Source of the DNA: Vanessa cardui
Lineage: Eukaryota > Arthropoda > Insecta > Lepidoptera > Nymphalidae
Assembly (NCBI RefSeq): GCF_905220365.1
Contig: NC_061153.1
Location: forward strand, 12,364,114-12,428,113
DNA: 64,000 nucleotides
Direction: 5' to 3'
In this document: positions 11,444-22,702 of the stretch, one piece after another
How the letters are laid out: each line of letters starts with the position of its first letter
How positions within the stretch are numbered: position 1 is the stretch's first letter
Made by a program: the position numbers and the translations under genes
Notes under the pieces: model-generated
What the model saw: only the letters and a program-made list of their open reading frames with translations
What the model was told of the DNA's origin: nothing
The model's database searches: none

Positions 11444-11669
11444 AAAAAAATCAAATAGGCGTTATTATGTTACAATTCAATTCAATTTTTGTATGTTCAA
11501 TCTTAATTAATTTATCTTATTTAAAATCAATTTCCCTAAATGCTTTCATACTGCGACTATTTTACAAACTGACGATTACCAAACTTTATTTTCTTGACAA
11601 GTGTATGAACATGTTTATTATTATTTTTATATTTGTGAATATTAATTATGCTTATAATCTTCGGTCACC

Positions 11670-13212
11670 GTGTTGGATCATAATAATTTAAAATTTTACT
11701 ATCAAAATGTTCGTGGTTTGCGCACCAAAACTAACTTATTCTATAAAAGCTTGCTTCTTAACGATTTTGACATTATCTGTTTAAGTGAAACCTGGCTATT
11801 GGATTCGGTGCTTAGTTCTGAACTCTTTGACTATCGTTATATTGTATATCGATGCGACCGCAACTATGAGGGTCGTGGTGATAAAATGGGCGGCGGAGTA
11901 CTAATTGCATTACGTCGTGAATTTGAAGTACACAGTTTTGCAGCTGAAGCCATAGTTGTCACTATTCGTCTTCAACAATCACGCTTGCTAAACATTTACT
12001 GTTGCTACTTTCCTCACTGCCCGCAGCAACTAGAGTCCGAAAATTACTTTTTTGATTTAATCTCTAAATTACTTTTGGACAAACCTAACGATATTTATTT
12101 AATCCTGGGCGATTTTAATGTAAGCAATGGGCAATGGATACAGGTAGAAGATTATATGGAGTTGTCCGATTCTCTCGGAGACTCATTAGTAACAACATTA
12201 CATAATTTTCTGTCTTTTTCAAATTTAAAGCAGTACAATGTCACTCGGAACTGTACTGACCGTTTATTAGACTTAGTTTCTTGTAATCGAAATTGTAATG
12301 TTTCTAAATGTCCATTTCCCCTACTCGATGAAGACAAATTCCACCCGGCTCTAGAAATAACTTCATTGAAAGTACATACCAAATTAATGCGTTACTCTCC
12401 CCATTCAATCCGTCTTTTTCATAAAGCCAATAATGAGGCAATTAACAAGTCTCTTAATGAAATTGATTGGGAATTTCGTTTTTCAAATCTTGATATTGAA
12501 ACTGCTACAGCTACTTTATATAATATTGTTTATAGTATTATCGATCAACATATACCATCCAGAATAATCAATGTCTCACATAAATATCCTGTTTGGTACA
12601 CCAAACCTTTAAAAAAAATAATTAATGAAAAATGAAAATATCATAGAAAATGGAAAATTTATTCTAGATTTAAGGATTATGACACTTTTTTGCTTCTGAG
12701 AGATAGACAAAGAATAGTTGAAATAGACTGTTATAATGCTTACATTGATCGCGCAGAATGTGAAATTAAGCATAACAGCAAATATTTCTGGTCCTTCTTA
12801 AAATCAAAAAAGGAAGGTCCTAACGATTTACCAAACATTATGACTCTTGGAGACACATCGTCATCTGATGGCGAGGAGATAAGCAACATGTTTAATAGTT
12901 ATTTTCAATCTGTGTTTGAACCGGAAGGAGGTTCAGTTTCATTGGCGCCGAAGGGTCGATCTTTCGTGGATCTACACTCTATTGAACTCTCAATACCAAT
13001 TGTCAAGTATTATCTTAAAAACCTCGATACACGCAAGGGTACCGGCCCCGATGCTTTACCTCCCTGTTTTCTTAAACAATTTCGCAATGCATTAGCGTTA
13101 CCGATATTTTTATTATTTAACATGTCTCTCCATACCGGATGTTTACCAACTTTATGGAAAAAATCTTACATTGTACCTATTTTAAAATCCGGTAACAAAC
13201 ATGATATAAATA
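11670..13212 (+). pseudogene. LINE ORF2 first part: endonuclease, linker, RT start
   Basis: This is ORF2 of the LINE whose ORF1 is at 7946-11443. Endonuclease blocks: LKFYYQNVRGLRTK, ICLSETWLL, MGGGVLIALR, YLILGDFNVSNG, DRLLDLVSC. An in-frame TGA at 12633-12635 separates it from the linker and RT start (YFWSFLKSKKEGPNDLPNIM, RKGTGPDALPPCFLKQF, LWKKSYIVPILKSGNKHDI). The frame ends where the palindromic repeat begins (about 13212). The block expected next in LINE RTs (the NYRPIS region) is absent on both sides of the insertion, so about 20 codons of host sequence seem to have been lost. Confidence 0.85.
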
Positions 13213-14895
13213 AATAAAAATTTTAACAAAAAGAAAAACCGACTTCAAATAAAACACTATTTTAAAACAAATGAATATACACAAAAAAGTAATAAAAATA
13301 ATTGCGTATTCAACATATTTTTTAGAGTCTTCCTAAGTTAAATGAAATGAAAAATATTAGACTACTTAAAAGTCGATTAACGATTATATCATGTAGTTAT
13401 AATTATTGGTATATTTGGAGCCGGTGTCAGCCACGGTGCCCTTGCCCCAACAATCAAAAGAAAGAAGCGATACGAGCCCCTTGATTGATCCAGTATATTA
13501 TTGTGTAAAAGGTAATTTGTAAAAAACATATTTGTTAAAGTATTCTCGTATTGTTTTTTGATAGATATACTGTAGGGTTTTATTGGCTGACACCGACTCC
13601 AAATATAACAATAATTATAACTACATGATATAATCGTTAATCGACTTTTAAGTAGTCTAATATTTTTCATTTCACGCAATTATTTTTATTACTTTTTAGT
13701 GCATTTTAATTTGTTTTAAAATACTGTTTTGTTTGAAGTCGGTTTTTCTTTTTGTTAAAATTTTATTTATTTTTTGATTTTAAGTGAAGCTGATGTAGAC
13801 TAACATTTTTTTCTTAATATGGATAGATTAAGCGTGCTGTTTATATGAATCAGAAACTACTTCAGGGACAATTTCAAAAGAAACTTTCGAATAAAGCAAA
13901 AATAGACTTTCGAAAATGCGGATACGTCATGCTGCATAAACTACAAGGTACCACCTTCGAAAGAGCTGTAATCGACCTCAGTAAAAAAACTTTGCAAAAG
14001 AACTATTCGTATGCTATGTCGTACATCATATGACATCACATCACATACACAAAATTTGATTAAAGACAGAACGAAATTCTGCCCCAAATCGCACCCTAAC
14101 TGTAAGCCGTTTAGGAGTTCCGTCGATATAATATAAAACAATATAGTATAAAACAAAGTCGCTTTCTCTGTCCCTATATCTTTAAAACTACGCAACGGAT
14201 TTTGATGCGGTTTTTTTAATAGATAGTGTAATTCAAGAAGAAGGTTTGTGTATATAATAAATGAACAATATAGTAAAGAAACACTGACAATTTTAGAAGT
14301 TTGCAATGTGATGTCGAAAATAAACAAATTCTTTAGTATATTTAGTATCAGTATTGCACCCGTAGAAGTCGGGGCGGGTCGCTAGTTGATTATAATATTC
14401 GATTATGACATTTACATGAACATAACCACGTTCCGGAAGGTGATTCAAATATACAAGTAACCCATAAATAAAAGATTCGACCGAGTATTGCTAACGTGCT
14501 CCTCAGAATTGTTCCGTTCCCTCCCGTTCCCTTAATTTGTCTTGGATCCTGTGCTCAGAACCTTACCAAACTTTCACCAAACTACCCTTAAAGTATATCC
14601 TTTATAATAAAAAAAGAATCATCAAAATTGGTTAACGTGATTTTGAGTTATTCACCTATTTGTCGCGCATATACATAATGCAAATTTAAGACTTATGTCG
14701 TTTTCATACGGATACCATCATCAGAAAAAAATAAAAAAAAATGGGACCCCACGGGAAGCACTACCTTTCAAACAAAAAAAAATGATCAAAATCGGTCCAC
14801 CCAGTGAAAAGTTATGAGGTAACAAACATTAAAAAAAAAAAAAAAAAAAAAAAATACAGACGAATTGATAACCTCCTCCTTTTTGAAGTCGGTTG
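13212..14895 (+). mobile_element. Palindromic repeat with helicase remnant (copy A), inside LINE RT
   Basis: It starts AAATAAAAATTTTAACAAAA and ends CTTTTTGAAGTCGGTTG. Structure: a left arm (to about 13433) that includes AAACCGACTTCAAA, a central loop (about 13434-13584), then an inverted copy of the arm (13585-13770), then a tail of about 1.1 kb. The tail holds a Pif1-like helicase scrap (13845-14030) and an A-run near 14830. Arms differ by a small deletion near 13672. The same family recurs at 41003, 49281, 54333 and 56407. It splits a LINE RT gene. Confidence 0.85.
13845..14033 (+). pseudogene. Helicase-like scrap in the repeat tail
   Basis: A 62-codon frame includes GYVMLHKLQGTTFERAVIDL, which resembles the conserved VHKxQGxT block near the end of Pif1-type superfamily 1 helicases, the class also used by Helitrons. 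Upstream residues (FQKKLSNKAKIDFRKC) are less telling. Both neighbouring frames are closed, and equivalent scraps in the copies at 54333-55430 and 57100-57300 carry further changes. It is a fossil; if the reading is right, it hints that the family derives from an element encoding a helicase. Confidence 0.5.
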
Positions 14896-15858
14896 ATAAT
14901 TTACGACACAACATTCCCTATTATACGTCCCTACTTAATAAATGAGCAACATGGTTTCATCAATAAAAGGTCGACGGAAACAAACTTGTGTGAATTTTTG
15001 CATCGGGTTTCTAATTCCATGGATCAAGGACATCAGGTGGATGTCGTGTATACCGATTACTGTAAAGCCTTCGATAAAGTGTCTCACAATATACTTATTT
15101 ACAAACTTGAAGGTTTCGGTATACACGGCGACCTGCTCAGATGGTTGGATTCATATCTTCGCAACCGTAGTCAGGCTGTCTCTATTAAGGGTTATCTGTC
15201 ATCTTTTATACCGATAAGTTCAGGTGTTCCTCAGGGCTCTCACCTCGGTCTTTTACTGTTCAATATATTTATAAATGACATAAATAATGTATTTGTGTCT
15301 TCAGATTTTCTTCTATATGCTGATGACACAAAAAATTTCAAATCTATTAAATCTTTAGATGATTTTCATGATCTACAATCTGACTTAAATAGGTTAGAGA
15401 CATACTGCAAATTAAATTCTCTTCATCTTAACATAAACAAATGTGCTATAATTTCTTTTTCTCGTAAGCGTAAAACTTTGCTTTATAAATATACTGTCAA
15501 TAATAACGACATATCAAGGAAGACCGAGGTGAGAGACTTAGGCATGACACTGGATAGCAAGCTTTCTTTTGGTTCTCATATTAGAAGTATTTCATCAAAA
15601 GCCTACGGCATGCTAGGATTTATCATGAGAACAGGGTCTGAATTGAAAAATACTTTTACTATTAACCTGCTTTATAACGCTTACGTCCGTTCTATACTCG
15701 AGTACGCATCTACGGTATGGAATCCTCACTACAATATTCATATAAATGAAATTGAGAAGATCCAAAACAAATTTTTAAAATATTTGTCTTTTAAATCTAG
15801 GGACTGTACCCATGAACCTTTATTAGCTCTGTCAAAACGCCGATCTATGAGAGACTAA
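14896..15858 (+). pseudogene. LINE ORF2 second part: RT palm and C-terminus
   Basis: It continues the ORF2 of 11670-13212 after the inserted repeat. RT blocks: INEQHGFINKRSTETN, VVYTDYCKAFDKVSHNI, SGVPQGSHLGLLLFNIFIN (SVLGP of most relatives is changed to SHLGL), then LLYADDTKNFK with the catalytic YADD intact, and the thumb VRSILEYASTVWNP. The frame stops at 15858, after which the sequence degenerates. The apparent start at 14893 is repeat sequence; LINE homology begins at IYDTTFP. Confidence 0.85.
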
Positions 15859-16294
15859 GTTTTCTTATATAAAATTATCAATAATATTGTTTATTCCCCT
15901 TTTCTACTAAGCGAGCTGTCTCTGAACTGCCCACGATCCAACGCTCGTCAACCGTTATGTTTTTATACTCCCACTTGTCATTCATCACATAATGCTGTTT
16001 TCTAATCAGAGCTTGTCGCGAATATAATAAGCATTTTGGGAACATTGGTATATTTCATTTATCTTTAATTAAATTTAAAGATAAAATTTGTAACCTTCTT
16101 AAATTAACTTAACTATATACTTTTAATATTGTCAAATAATTTTTTTTTTCTTATTGTGTTAAAATATTTGAGTGCATTTTATGTTTTATCAATCGGTGGA
16201 AACTTCGCTGGATAATGTGATATATAAACTGTATTATGTAATTAGATTATATTTTATATGTGTTTGTTTCCCAAATATTAAATAAATAAATAAA
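15859..16294 (+). other. LINE 3' UTR and tail
   Basis: Degenerate end of ORF2 and 3' UTR; the tail is AAATAAATAAATAAA at about 16279-16294. No independent gene is seen. Confidence 0.6.
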
Positions 16295-17111
16295 CTTTTC
16301 AAAATTGAGTTCGTACCCTGCGTAATGTCAGCTGACGAACACAACACAAGGAAACAACTGCACATTAACGCACGACACTCAGTATATTACATTTTTGATA
16401 TGGTACATTAATAACTTGATATAATTATAAAATCAAAACTAATTACAATTATTTTTTTATACAAAAAAAAAAACAAGTCGGTTGTATATAAAGTCGGTTT
16501 ACATACGATAGTTTTACGTAACAACGTAATAATAAAACATAGATGAAATAATGGCACACTTTTATAAATTGCAGTGAGTAATCAAATTATCATCATTCGG
16601 CATGAATACAAAGAAGGAGTGAAATTAAATCTACAAATTTATTGATGAATTAAATTTTATTTTCACTTATCATTTCGAATATGTAGATTACTTTATTGAA
16701 CAGATATATATTTAACAATGGATAGTAATCTATAATATGCACAATATAAACCACATTTACTTTTCATTTCACTTTATAAACAGTTGACAGAAACAGTTCA
16801 CGTGTACGTGTAACGCTGTTTTTCTTCTACTCGGACGCACCGGTTGCTTCGGGCACTCGAGTGGGAGAGACATAGATGCGGCACAAGCGGACGCCGAACG
16901 CCGCCGTCCATGCCTCTCTGTCACTTGTTCCGCGCTCTCGCTCGCACGATAGCCTCAAAGGGAACGTGACAGTGAGTCATGCTTTTTCGTGCATGCAGCC
17001 AGCCTACACCGTTTTAAATATATTATATCTAAATAATAGACGTTATCACGTCAAAAATAATTTTAAATTGCATTGAGAGAAGTTTTTATGACATTTAGCT
17101 AGTGCTGATTA
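16295..17111. other. Intergenic stretch with CpG-rich block
   Basis: No convincing gene. 16465-16510 has two close copies of AAGTCGGTT (ACAAGTCGGTTGTATATAAA), similar to the end motif of the palindromic repeat family and probably a repeat terminus. 16795-17000 is GC-rich against an AT-rich background (ACGCCGAACGCCGCCGTCC) and has a 66-codon frame from 16876 without recognisable domains. It could be an element promoter. Confidence 0.35.
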
Positions 17112-17267
17112 ATGGCGTGCGCAATGCTCTCGAAGATGGGCGAGGAGTACCACGGAGAGAACCCAAGTATGATAAGTGTGGACGCCATGAGAGCCAGCTT
17201 TTAAACAGGCAACATTACTGTCCGTTATGGCTGCCTGTTAGCCTCGAAAAAACATGAGGTGATGTAG
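17112..17267 (+). pseudogene. Second copy of part of the virus-like block
   Basis: This + strand stretch matches the minus-strand virus-like region just upstream of the helicase (roughly 46075-46240). Shared wording includes ENPSMISVDAMR (ISVDAMR in both) and VRYGCLLASKKHEV. It carries an in-frame TAA after ASF and ends at TAG 17265-17267. Similarity is clear at DNA level too (GTGGACGCCATGAGA in both). Only about 150 bp is retained. It may be a separate integration or a copied fragment of the same ancestral insertion. Confidence 0.75.
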
Positions 17268-17408
17268 AATATATAGAACAGAACATAGAATATATTTATT
17301 TGAAACACAGGCACAGGTATTACAATAAAAAAGGAACAATAGAAACAAAAAATCTACGAACTAACTAAAACTAAGACAATAAATCCAAAAACAATTATGT
17401 GCGTAGAC
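17268..17408 (-). other. Target sequence flanking the hAT element
   Basis: AT-rich; read on the minus strand it contains AATAAA and looks like the 3' end of a transcript or element (GTTTCAAATAAATATATTC). It continues beyond the hAT insertion at 20378. No gene is recognised. Confidence 0.3.
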
Positions 17409-17739
17409 ATGTACACTAGGGTGGGTCGCTTTTGTATGGAAAAAAATAAAGTTGTCCAATAAGTTTTGTAATAGCAAAAAAAACGTGACCCACATACATT
17501 AATGGAAAAATAACGAAAAAAAAATTTCTAGGTTAACCCCTTCTTGAGCGCATTGAGTTTGAAAAACTGAAATTTTTGATATTTTTGTAATTTATTTGAA
17601 AATTAATTTCTCGTGACCTATAGGAAAAACAACTAAGTAAACCAATAAAATAAAGTGCTATTGGACTATTTTTTATTATTAAGAAAGAAAAATCAACAAA
17701 TAATACGACAAAATAATTATAAAACATGTTCAAATCACG

Positions 17740-18599
17740 ATAAAATCTTTTTTACTTTCGAACTTAGGCATAAGTTTTCGTGATCTAATTTTATTTTTAA
17801 TTAAAGCTTCTCTTGCTTTTTTATGGCAAAGCTGCATAGATGCCTCGGTCACTGTTTTAACAGCTCGCTCCACAGCTTGAGTATGACATGGTAGCTGCAG
17901 GAAAAGGACTTCATCATCACCACCTGACTCAACTATGGAATGAAGAGACTCATCGGGGACATTGGTCAGTATAGGTGGTTGCGAGTAAGATTGCTGCCAG
18001 TATCAAATCGATGTATGTCGAAGCGTTTAACTTTATCTTTGGCGCTTCAAAAACTCGAAGCTGACGGGGTTCTGATGGTTTCCTCGCCTTTAAAATGCGT
18101 CTAGCGGCAAGTTCTCTTACATGTTTTTGTTCATCAGATAACATAGACAGGAGCAAGTTCTCTGGGTGCGCAAAAAAAGCATTTCGCCTTAGTACAGGAT
18201 CAACAACACTCTGCAATTCTTGCGGAAGATATCTAGAATAATAAACCAACTTCCAAAAGTGCCTTGCTCCATCTTTACACGTCGGATTTAATTTGATTTC
18301 AAACCAAATAGGAGAATATACTTTCACTACAAAAACAGCTAGTTGTTTCAGTTCGTTTGTTGGTATCTCAGTAGCCACATATAAGCGCAAAATCCTGTTA
18401 GCCTTTGTTAGCCACCTGACATGTGACATTTTTCCCGGAGAGCGATTAGACAAATCGGGAGAGCACTTACCACTTATGACGGCAGATGTGATATCATAAA
18501 GGTAACGTTGATCAGAACTGAGGTATTTTACATTTGAAATGTCTGGTAACATGCATTCTATCCTTTCAAACACGATAACAGGTCGCTTCTCACAATCAT
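17740..18599 (-). pseudogene. hAT-type transposase, C-terminal part
   Basis: It resumes the transposase after the shift at about 18604: DDCEKRPVIVFERIECM, SHVRWLTKANRILRLYV (a tRWLT block typical of hAT), YYSRYLPQELQSVVDPVLRR, NLLLSMLSDEQKHVRELA. A second one-base shift near 18000 moves the end into another frame, readable from about 17985 to 17750 as LPCHTQAVERAVKTVTEAS, which fits the C-terminal dimerisation helix with its conserved Glu. The two shifts make this copy inactive, but both TIRs remain usable in principle by a related transposase. Confidence 0.75.
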
Positions 18600-19901
18600 C
18601 TATCCGATAGCACCTGAATAAGTATTAGGTCCTGTTGTGGTGCCATCAAGTTTTGCAAATAAATGTCTCAAGGGCAGTTCATTTAAGTGTAAAAGGCATA
18701 TGATCCATTGAAGTGGTCGTTGTAAACGCTTTTCTAAAAGCCGTATGACTCCGCCGTATTTGCCCGTATTGGTTACCGTCCCATCACAACCTATGGCAAG
18801 AGTATCCTCTAGAGACATATTCAATTGACCTGTTACTGTTTGAAAGATAGCTGACTCTAACCCTTTTGCAGTTCCATGGCTTGGAACGGCATACCCGACA
18901 TAAACCGATCCTGGTTCTTTAATTATTGAAATGTGTTCTTCCACGGATGTCAAGCGGTATTTTTTGCCCCCTTTCATAACAATTTTCAGGGTTTTATCTT
19001 TTCGTCCATCAAAAAATAAGGCAGGTATAGTGTCTAAATGGCCTAGAAATAATGTTTCTTTTCGTAATTTTTGTCTCGCTCGCCGCAATTTTGACTTATC
19101 GATTACTTCGTTATTAATTTTCGCATCTTGCAAAACAGCAGAAGCGACAGCAGCGGCTGCTCTGTCGGATATCCCGTATCGGTCACAGATAGTTGACAAA
19201 TTCTTCAGAGATGCTATTGTACGTTTTTTTGATACTGGTTTTAATGGACTTGAGGGCACAGATTGTTTTTCATCGCTACTTTCAGACGTTATTAAGGTAT
19301 TAGCATTTTCGTGAGAAGGACCTGGTTCACAAACGCTAGAATCGTAATAGGTTTTAAGCTTAATTTTTCTATCACTCAGTTTTCTCTTCCTCTTACTTGT
19401 CAATAAATCAACAGTTCCCATAATCATTTTTCTCTCCGTTCTCTGATCTATTAAAAAAGCTCGTTCTTCCTTAGGAATCTTTTGGTCCTTGGAACATTTG
19501 CATAACTCTAAATCTTTACACTTACATGAACTCAAATCAAACAGTTTTTCCGAATTTCTATTAAAATTTTTAAACTTTCCTTCTGATAAACGCTTCAATG
19601 ATTTTAATAAATTTTTACACTTTGTGTGGTAACTTTTAATCAATTGCATCACACGATTATGAGACACAGTAGGAATAGACGCTTTTCTCCACAAACATTC
19701 AACTTTAGATGACACTATTTCAGATATCTCATTAATAGATGGCTCCTTTTTGGAATTGTTCTCAAGTTTAAGCTGATGTCTTACTAAATTATAATATTTC
19801 ATAACTTGTTTGTAAGTGGGTAGTTGATTTTCGTTAATATCTTCCGGAGCACCAAAAATGGGACAACTTGTGGATTTTCGGGTGTTATTTGAAATCTCCA
19901 T
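18600..19901 (-). pseudogene. hAT-type transposase, N-terminal and catalytic first part
   Basis: The frame from the ATG at 19901 (MEISNN) encodes an N-terminal helical region, a Cys-rich patch (SSCKCKDLELCKCSKD), a charged low-complexity stretch, then a conserved core: YGISDRAAAAVASAVLQD, IPALFFDGRKDKTL, LAIGCDGTVTNTGKYGGVI and WIICLLHLNELPLRHLF. The CDG aspartate and the CLLHxNELPLRH block would be catalytic/insertion-domain elements of an RNase-H-fold transposase. The protein would excise and reinsert the element by its TIRs. A one-base shift near 18604 ends the frame; the protein continues in the next feature. This family is widespread in arthropods as far as I recall. Confidence 0.8.
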
Positions 19902-19974
19902 GATGCACAACGTCACAAAACTAACAAAAACTACTTAAAATAGCGAAAAATGTAGATGAATGCGTGCGACCTTT

Positions 19975-20027
19975 CACCCGGAACGTCTAATTAGTTCCGG
20001 GTGAAAGCACCCGGAACTAATTAGACG
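19975..20027. repeat. Strong hairpin near the right end of the hAT element
   Basis: 19984-20003 and 20008-20027 are perfect 20-bp inverted repeats with a 4-base loop. A further inverted copy of the core (CACCCGGAAC, 19975-19984) pairs with 19994-20003, so three alternating copies can form competing hairpins. It lies between the transposase start and the right TIR, where it could be a subterminal transposase-binding site or a small later insertion. Confidence 0.8.
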
Positions 20028-20377
20028 CACTGAGACAATGACGCGTGATCGACAGTCCTCTTTCCCCGCTCCTTCCCCCGCATTGTACGGACGATTACTC
20101 TAATAGTTTAGGCTGATTATTGTTTATATTACGTTTATCTCTGAATATAAGAATGTACTATCATTATTAACCATGTAGTTCATACAATAAACTCTGATAA
20201 AATAAATCCGATTTTAACAATTTTTCCGAATTTTTAAACGTCATGCGCGGGTAATTAATATTAATAAATATTAAAAATAAATATACAACTTTTTAAGTCT
20301 TTACCCAGGTCATCTTTTGCGCACTATTACAAATCGAAATTCGGAAAAAATATTTTTCGACCCACCCTAATGTACAC

Positions 20378-20724
20378 ATGGAATGCCTGCAAATATGCCG
20401 TGTCCCAAACAGGCGGACCATTCAGCGAAATATGGGTCCTAAAAAAACCCAATGCTCATTTTCAATGGTCACCTTTTTGTCGTATTCATCGCTGTGACGG
20501 GCAGCGACAAAGACATCGAATTAACATAATAATAATTACGTGAATTAAAATTAAAAAAGAGACTGATATCCAATGATGTTCTAGTAAACAGATATGTTAT
20601 TAACGCGCAAAAAGTGAAGACTAGAAAACGTCCTAATTGTGACGTGTGCTTTTAGTATGTGTCGCGCACGGCTACGAGTAACATGTTTCGCGCTCCTACT
20701 CAATAACAATAATAATTATCCAAA
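20378..20724. other. Flank of hAT insertion, no gene seen
   Basis: Continues the sequence interrupted by the hAT element; CpG content rises toward 20690. Nothing coding is recognised. Confidence 0.3.
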
Positions 20725-20796
20725 ATGCCATCGTGTGTGTCTAGAAAGTGTACCAATTACGATACCAAAGTTAGGAAAACACAAGGGATCTCATAG
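20725..20796 (+). pseudogene. THAP-domain N-terminus, truncated
   Basis: The frame MPSCVSRKCTNYDTKV ... TQGIS begins like a THAP zinc finger (Met-Pro, Cys-x4-Cys, then the GISFH position). It hits TAG at 20794-20796 exactly where the THAP consensus has Phe, and a second stop follows where the next Phe is expected. THAP fingers open P-element and some other transposases as well as host DNA-binding proteins. Only 23 residues remain, so this is a modest call. Confidence 0.5.
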
Positions 20797-22269
20797 CACA
20801 TTTAATTAAGCAATATACTTTGATTTATGAATATATTTCATTTATTTTTCTAATATTCTGATATTTGGAGGTTAGAAAAAAGAAAGAAATGAAAAATACA
20901 TTTTTTCGTAAGAACGACAAGGATGTGTGCATTCCGGACATAGAATAAAAGTACAGATGCGAGTATTAGGCAGTAAAGTCATCTTTACTCCAGAGTTCTA
21001 TTTTTCTTTTAATAATATTTCTTTATAATTTTGTTTGGTACACTTAATTATAAATTAAACTTGTCGAATATAAGAAAATAGTTTATCATTACCATAATAT
21101 GTTAAAATAAAGCTACTGTTCACAAGAAAAGAATTTATTTCTGCTTTTTTTTTGTGGCTTTTATTTGTGCCAAAGAGGCACAGATTATTTCGCCAATGTC
21201 ACGTGCGATATTTCTTCTTTTATATTATCTTACTGTGTGACAACAGCGAGTTTGACTATTTACCGTCGTATTTATTTTTATAATATTTATTTGTTATACA
21301 GGCGTAAATACCGGCTACAAAGTCTGTACACGTGGTTTGTACCGTCTGCCTAATGAATTTGTTAGTCTATGATGGCAACGTGCGGTGATTGGTGGCCCGA
21401 ATAATATTTGTTTACATTCACGCGCAATTAAAACATCTAGTTGTCTCTTTTTTCTTATTGTTTTTATCAAGCTATCCTTTTTACTTGTTACCCGGCGCGG
21501 CACACTTCTGTTTAGTATGGGTATAACATATCTGTTTATTAGAATATCATTGCTGATATCTGTATAATACATATAAGAAATATATATTTCTTAATAAAGT
21601 CATAATAATCATAAAAAAAAAAAAAAAAAAAAACGAAAAAAAAAACTCACCCTCCGGCCATTAGACAGCCACGCGCGCCGGTAACGGCAAGAGGTGTATG
21701 CTCGATTTTTTAGTATTTTACGATTATTATATTACGTAACATGCACTCGTGAATTCATGAAAAAGGAAACGTGCTTTGTTTGCAGAGAATAAAATGAAAA
21801 AAATATTAATAAGGTATGTTAATGCACACTATTATAAAATAAATATAATTTTTAAAATATGTCTTGTCATAACCTAAAATTCATTTTTAGACCACCTTCA
21901 CAAAACTTTGTGCGATAAATATAAATGAGGGAGCCGTCTCGGGAGCAGCAGCATGCACGAATGATGGAACAACCTGGTACACGCGACGGAGCCATACTAA
22001 TTGGGTAAATAATACAATCTAACAATATATAATAGTGGAGAAGAATTATGTTTCATATGTACACATTTGTATGTTCAATTGTATATTAATAAATTATTTA
22101 TTATTTAATAGCAAAAAAAAAGGAAGAAAAAGAACAAAAAAATAATAAATAAATAAAATCTGGTATATATGTACATATTTTAAATGAGTTACTGTGTTTG
22201 AAGTTGTAAACTATATAAATATTGCTTATATTTAATACGAAACGAATTAATGGTTTATTGGTGTGATCG
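20797..22269. other. AT-rich stretch without recognised genes
   Basis: Contains a poly-A/purine run at 21610-21645 followed by a small GC-rich patch (about 21650-21700, GGCCATTAGACAGCCACGCG) and another short GC patch at 21930-21985. Small frames at 21165-21353 and 21315-21572 have no domain I recognise. Confidence 0.4.
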
Positions 22270-22700
22270 CATATGAGTAGAGTTGCCAGGTGTTAGGATA
22301 AAGCAGGACATACGTAGGATTTTTGATTGCTTGTCCGGCCAAAATAAGCGGCATCCCGCCTGTTAGGATTTAGGTAGGATTTTTCAATTTCGAAATTCGC
22401 GCGCGGATCGAGATCGAATCACGCCAAACGAGTATCGGCGCGACGCGGGGCGCGGCGACCGGCGGCCGCGCGTTCGGCTAGTCGAGTTGACCCGAGAACA
22501 GCCGCCCGCCCCTGCCTGCTCAGCTCGCCAGTCGCTAGCTAACGCAGTGTGTGGATGCGCATCGCTTTCTCGGATTTTGTATTCAGCGACAATTATTTTG
22601 GTGAGTATTTTACTGTACTTTACTTATGTTACTGAATTCAAATGTTACCTTTATGATTATGAGTGAGGTTAGTGTATATGTGTGATATGAATAATGCTCA
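22270..22700 (+). promoter_or_regulatory. GC-rich 5' region and splice donor ahead of a hAT-like gene
   Basis: 22395-22560 is strongly CpG-rich in an AT-rich neighbourhood (GGCGCGACGCGGGGCGCGGC at about 22437). Just downstream TTTTG|GTGAGTATTT at 22601 is a good splice donor, and the transposase-like ATG follows at 22703. This reads as promoter plus 5' exon of the element gene. The left border has AGAGTTGCCAGG (about 22280), a wording often seen at hAT termini, but I could not find its inverse on the right. Confidence 0.5.
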
Positions 22701-22702
22701 AA

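Larger units (their letters stand above)
17417..20369 (-). mobile_element. hAT-superfamily DNA transposon, complete ends
   Basis: TAGGGTGGGTCG at 17417-17428 is the exact inverse of CGACCCACCCTA at 20358-20369 (12-bp TIRs). Both sides are flanked by the same 8 bp, ATGTACAC (17409-17416 and 20370-20377). An 8-bp duplication with TIRs of this type is the hAT hallmark. The element is 2953 bp and carries one transposase gene on the minus strand, broken by two frameshifts. Confidence 0.93.

Noticed and set aside
13941..14327. 128-codon minus-strand ORF in the repeat tail
   Set aside because: It lies opposite the helicase scrap, shows no domain, and is the same shadow seen at 55094-55279 and 57137-57385.
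16876..17076. 66-codon ORF in the CpG-rich block
   Set aside because: No domain or homologue recognised; base composition alone explains an open frame.
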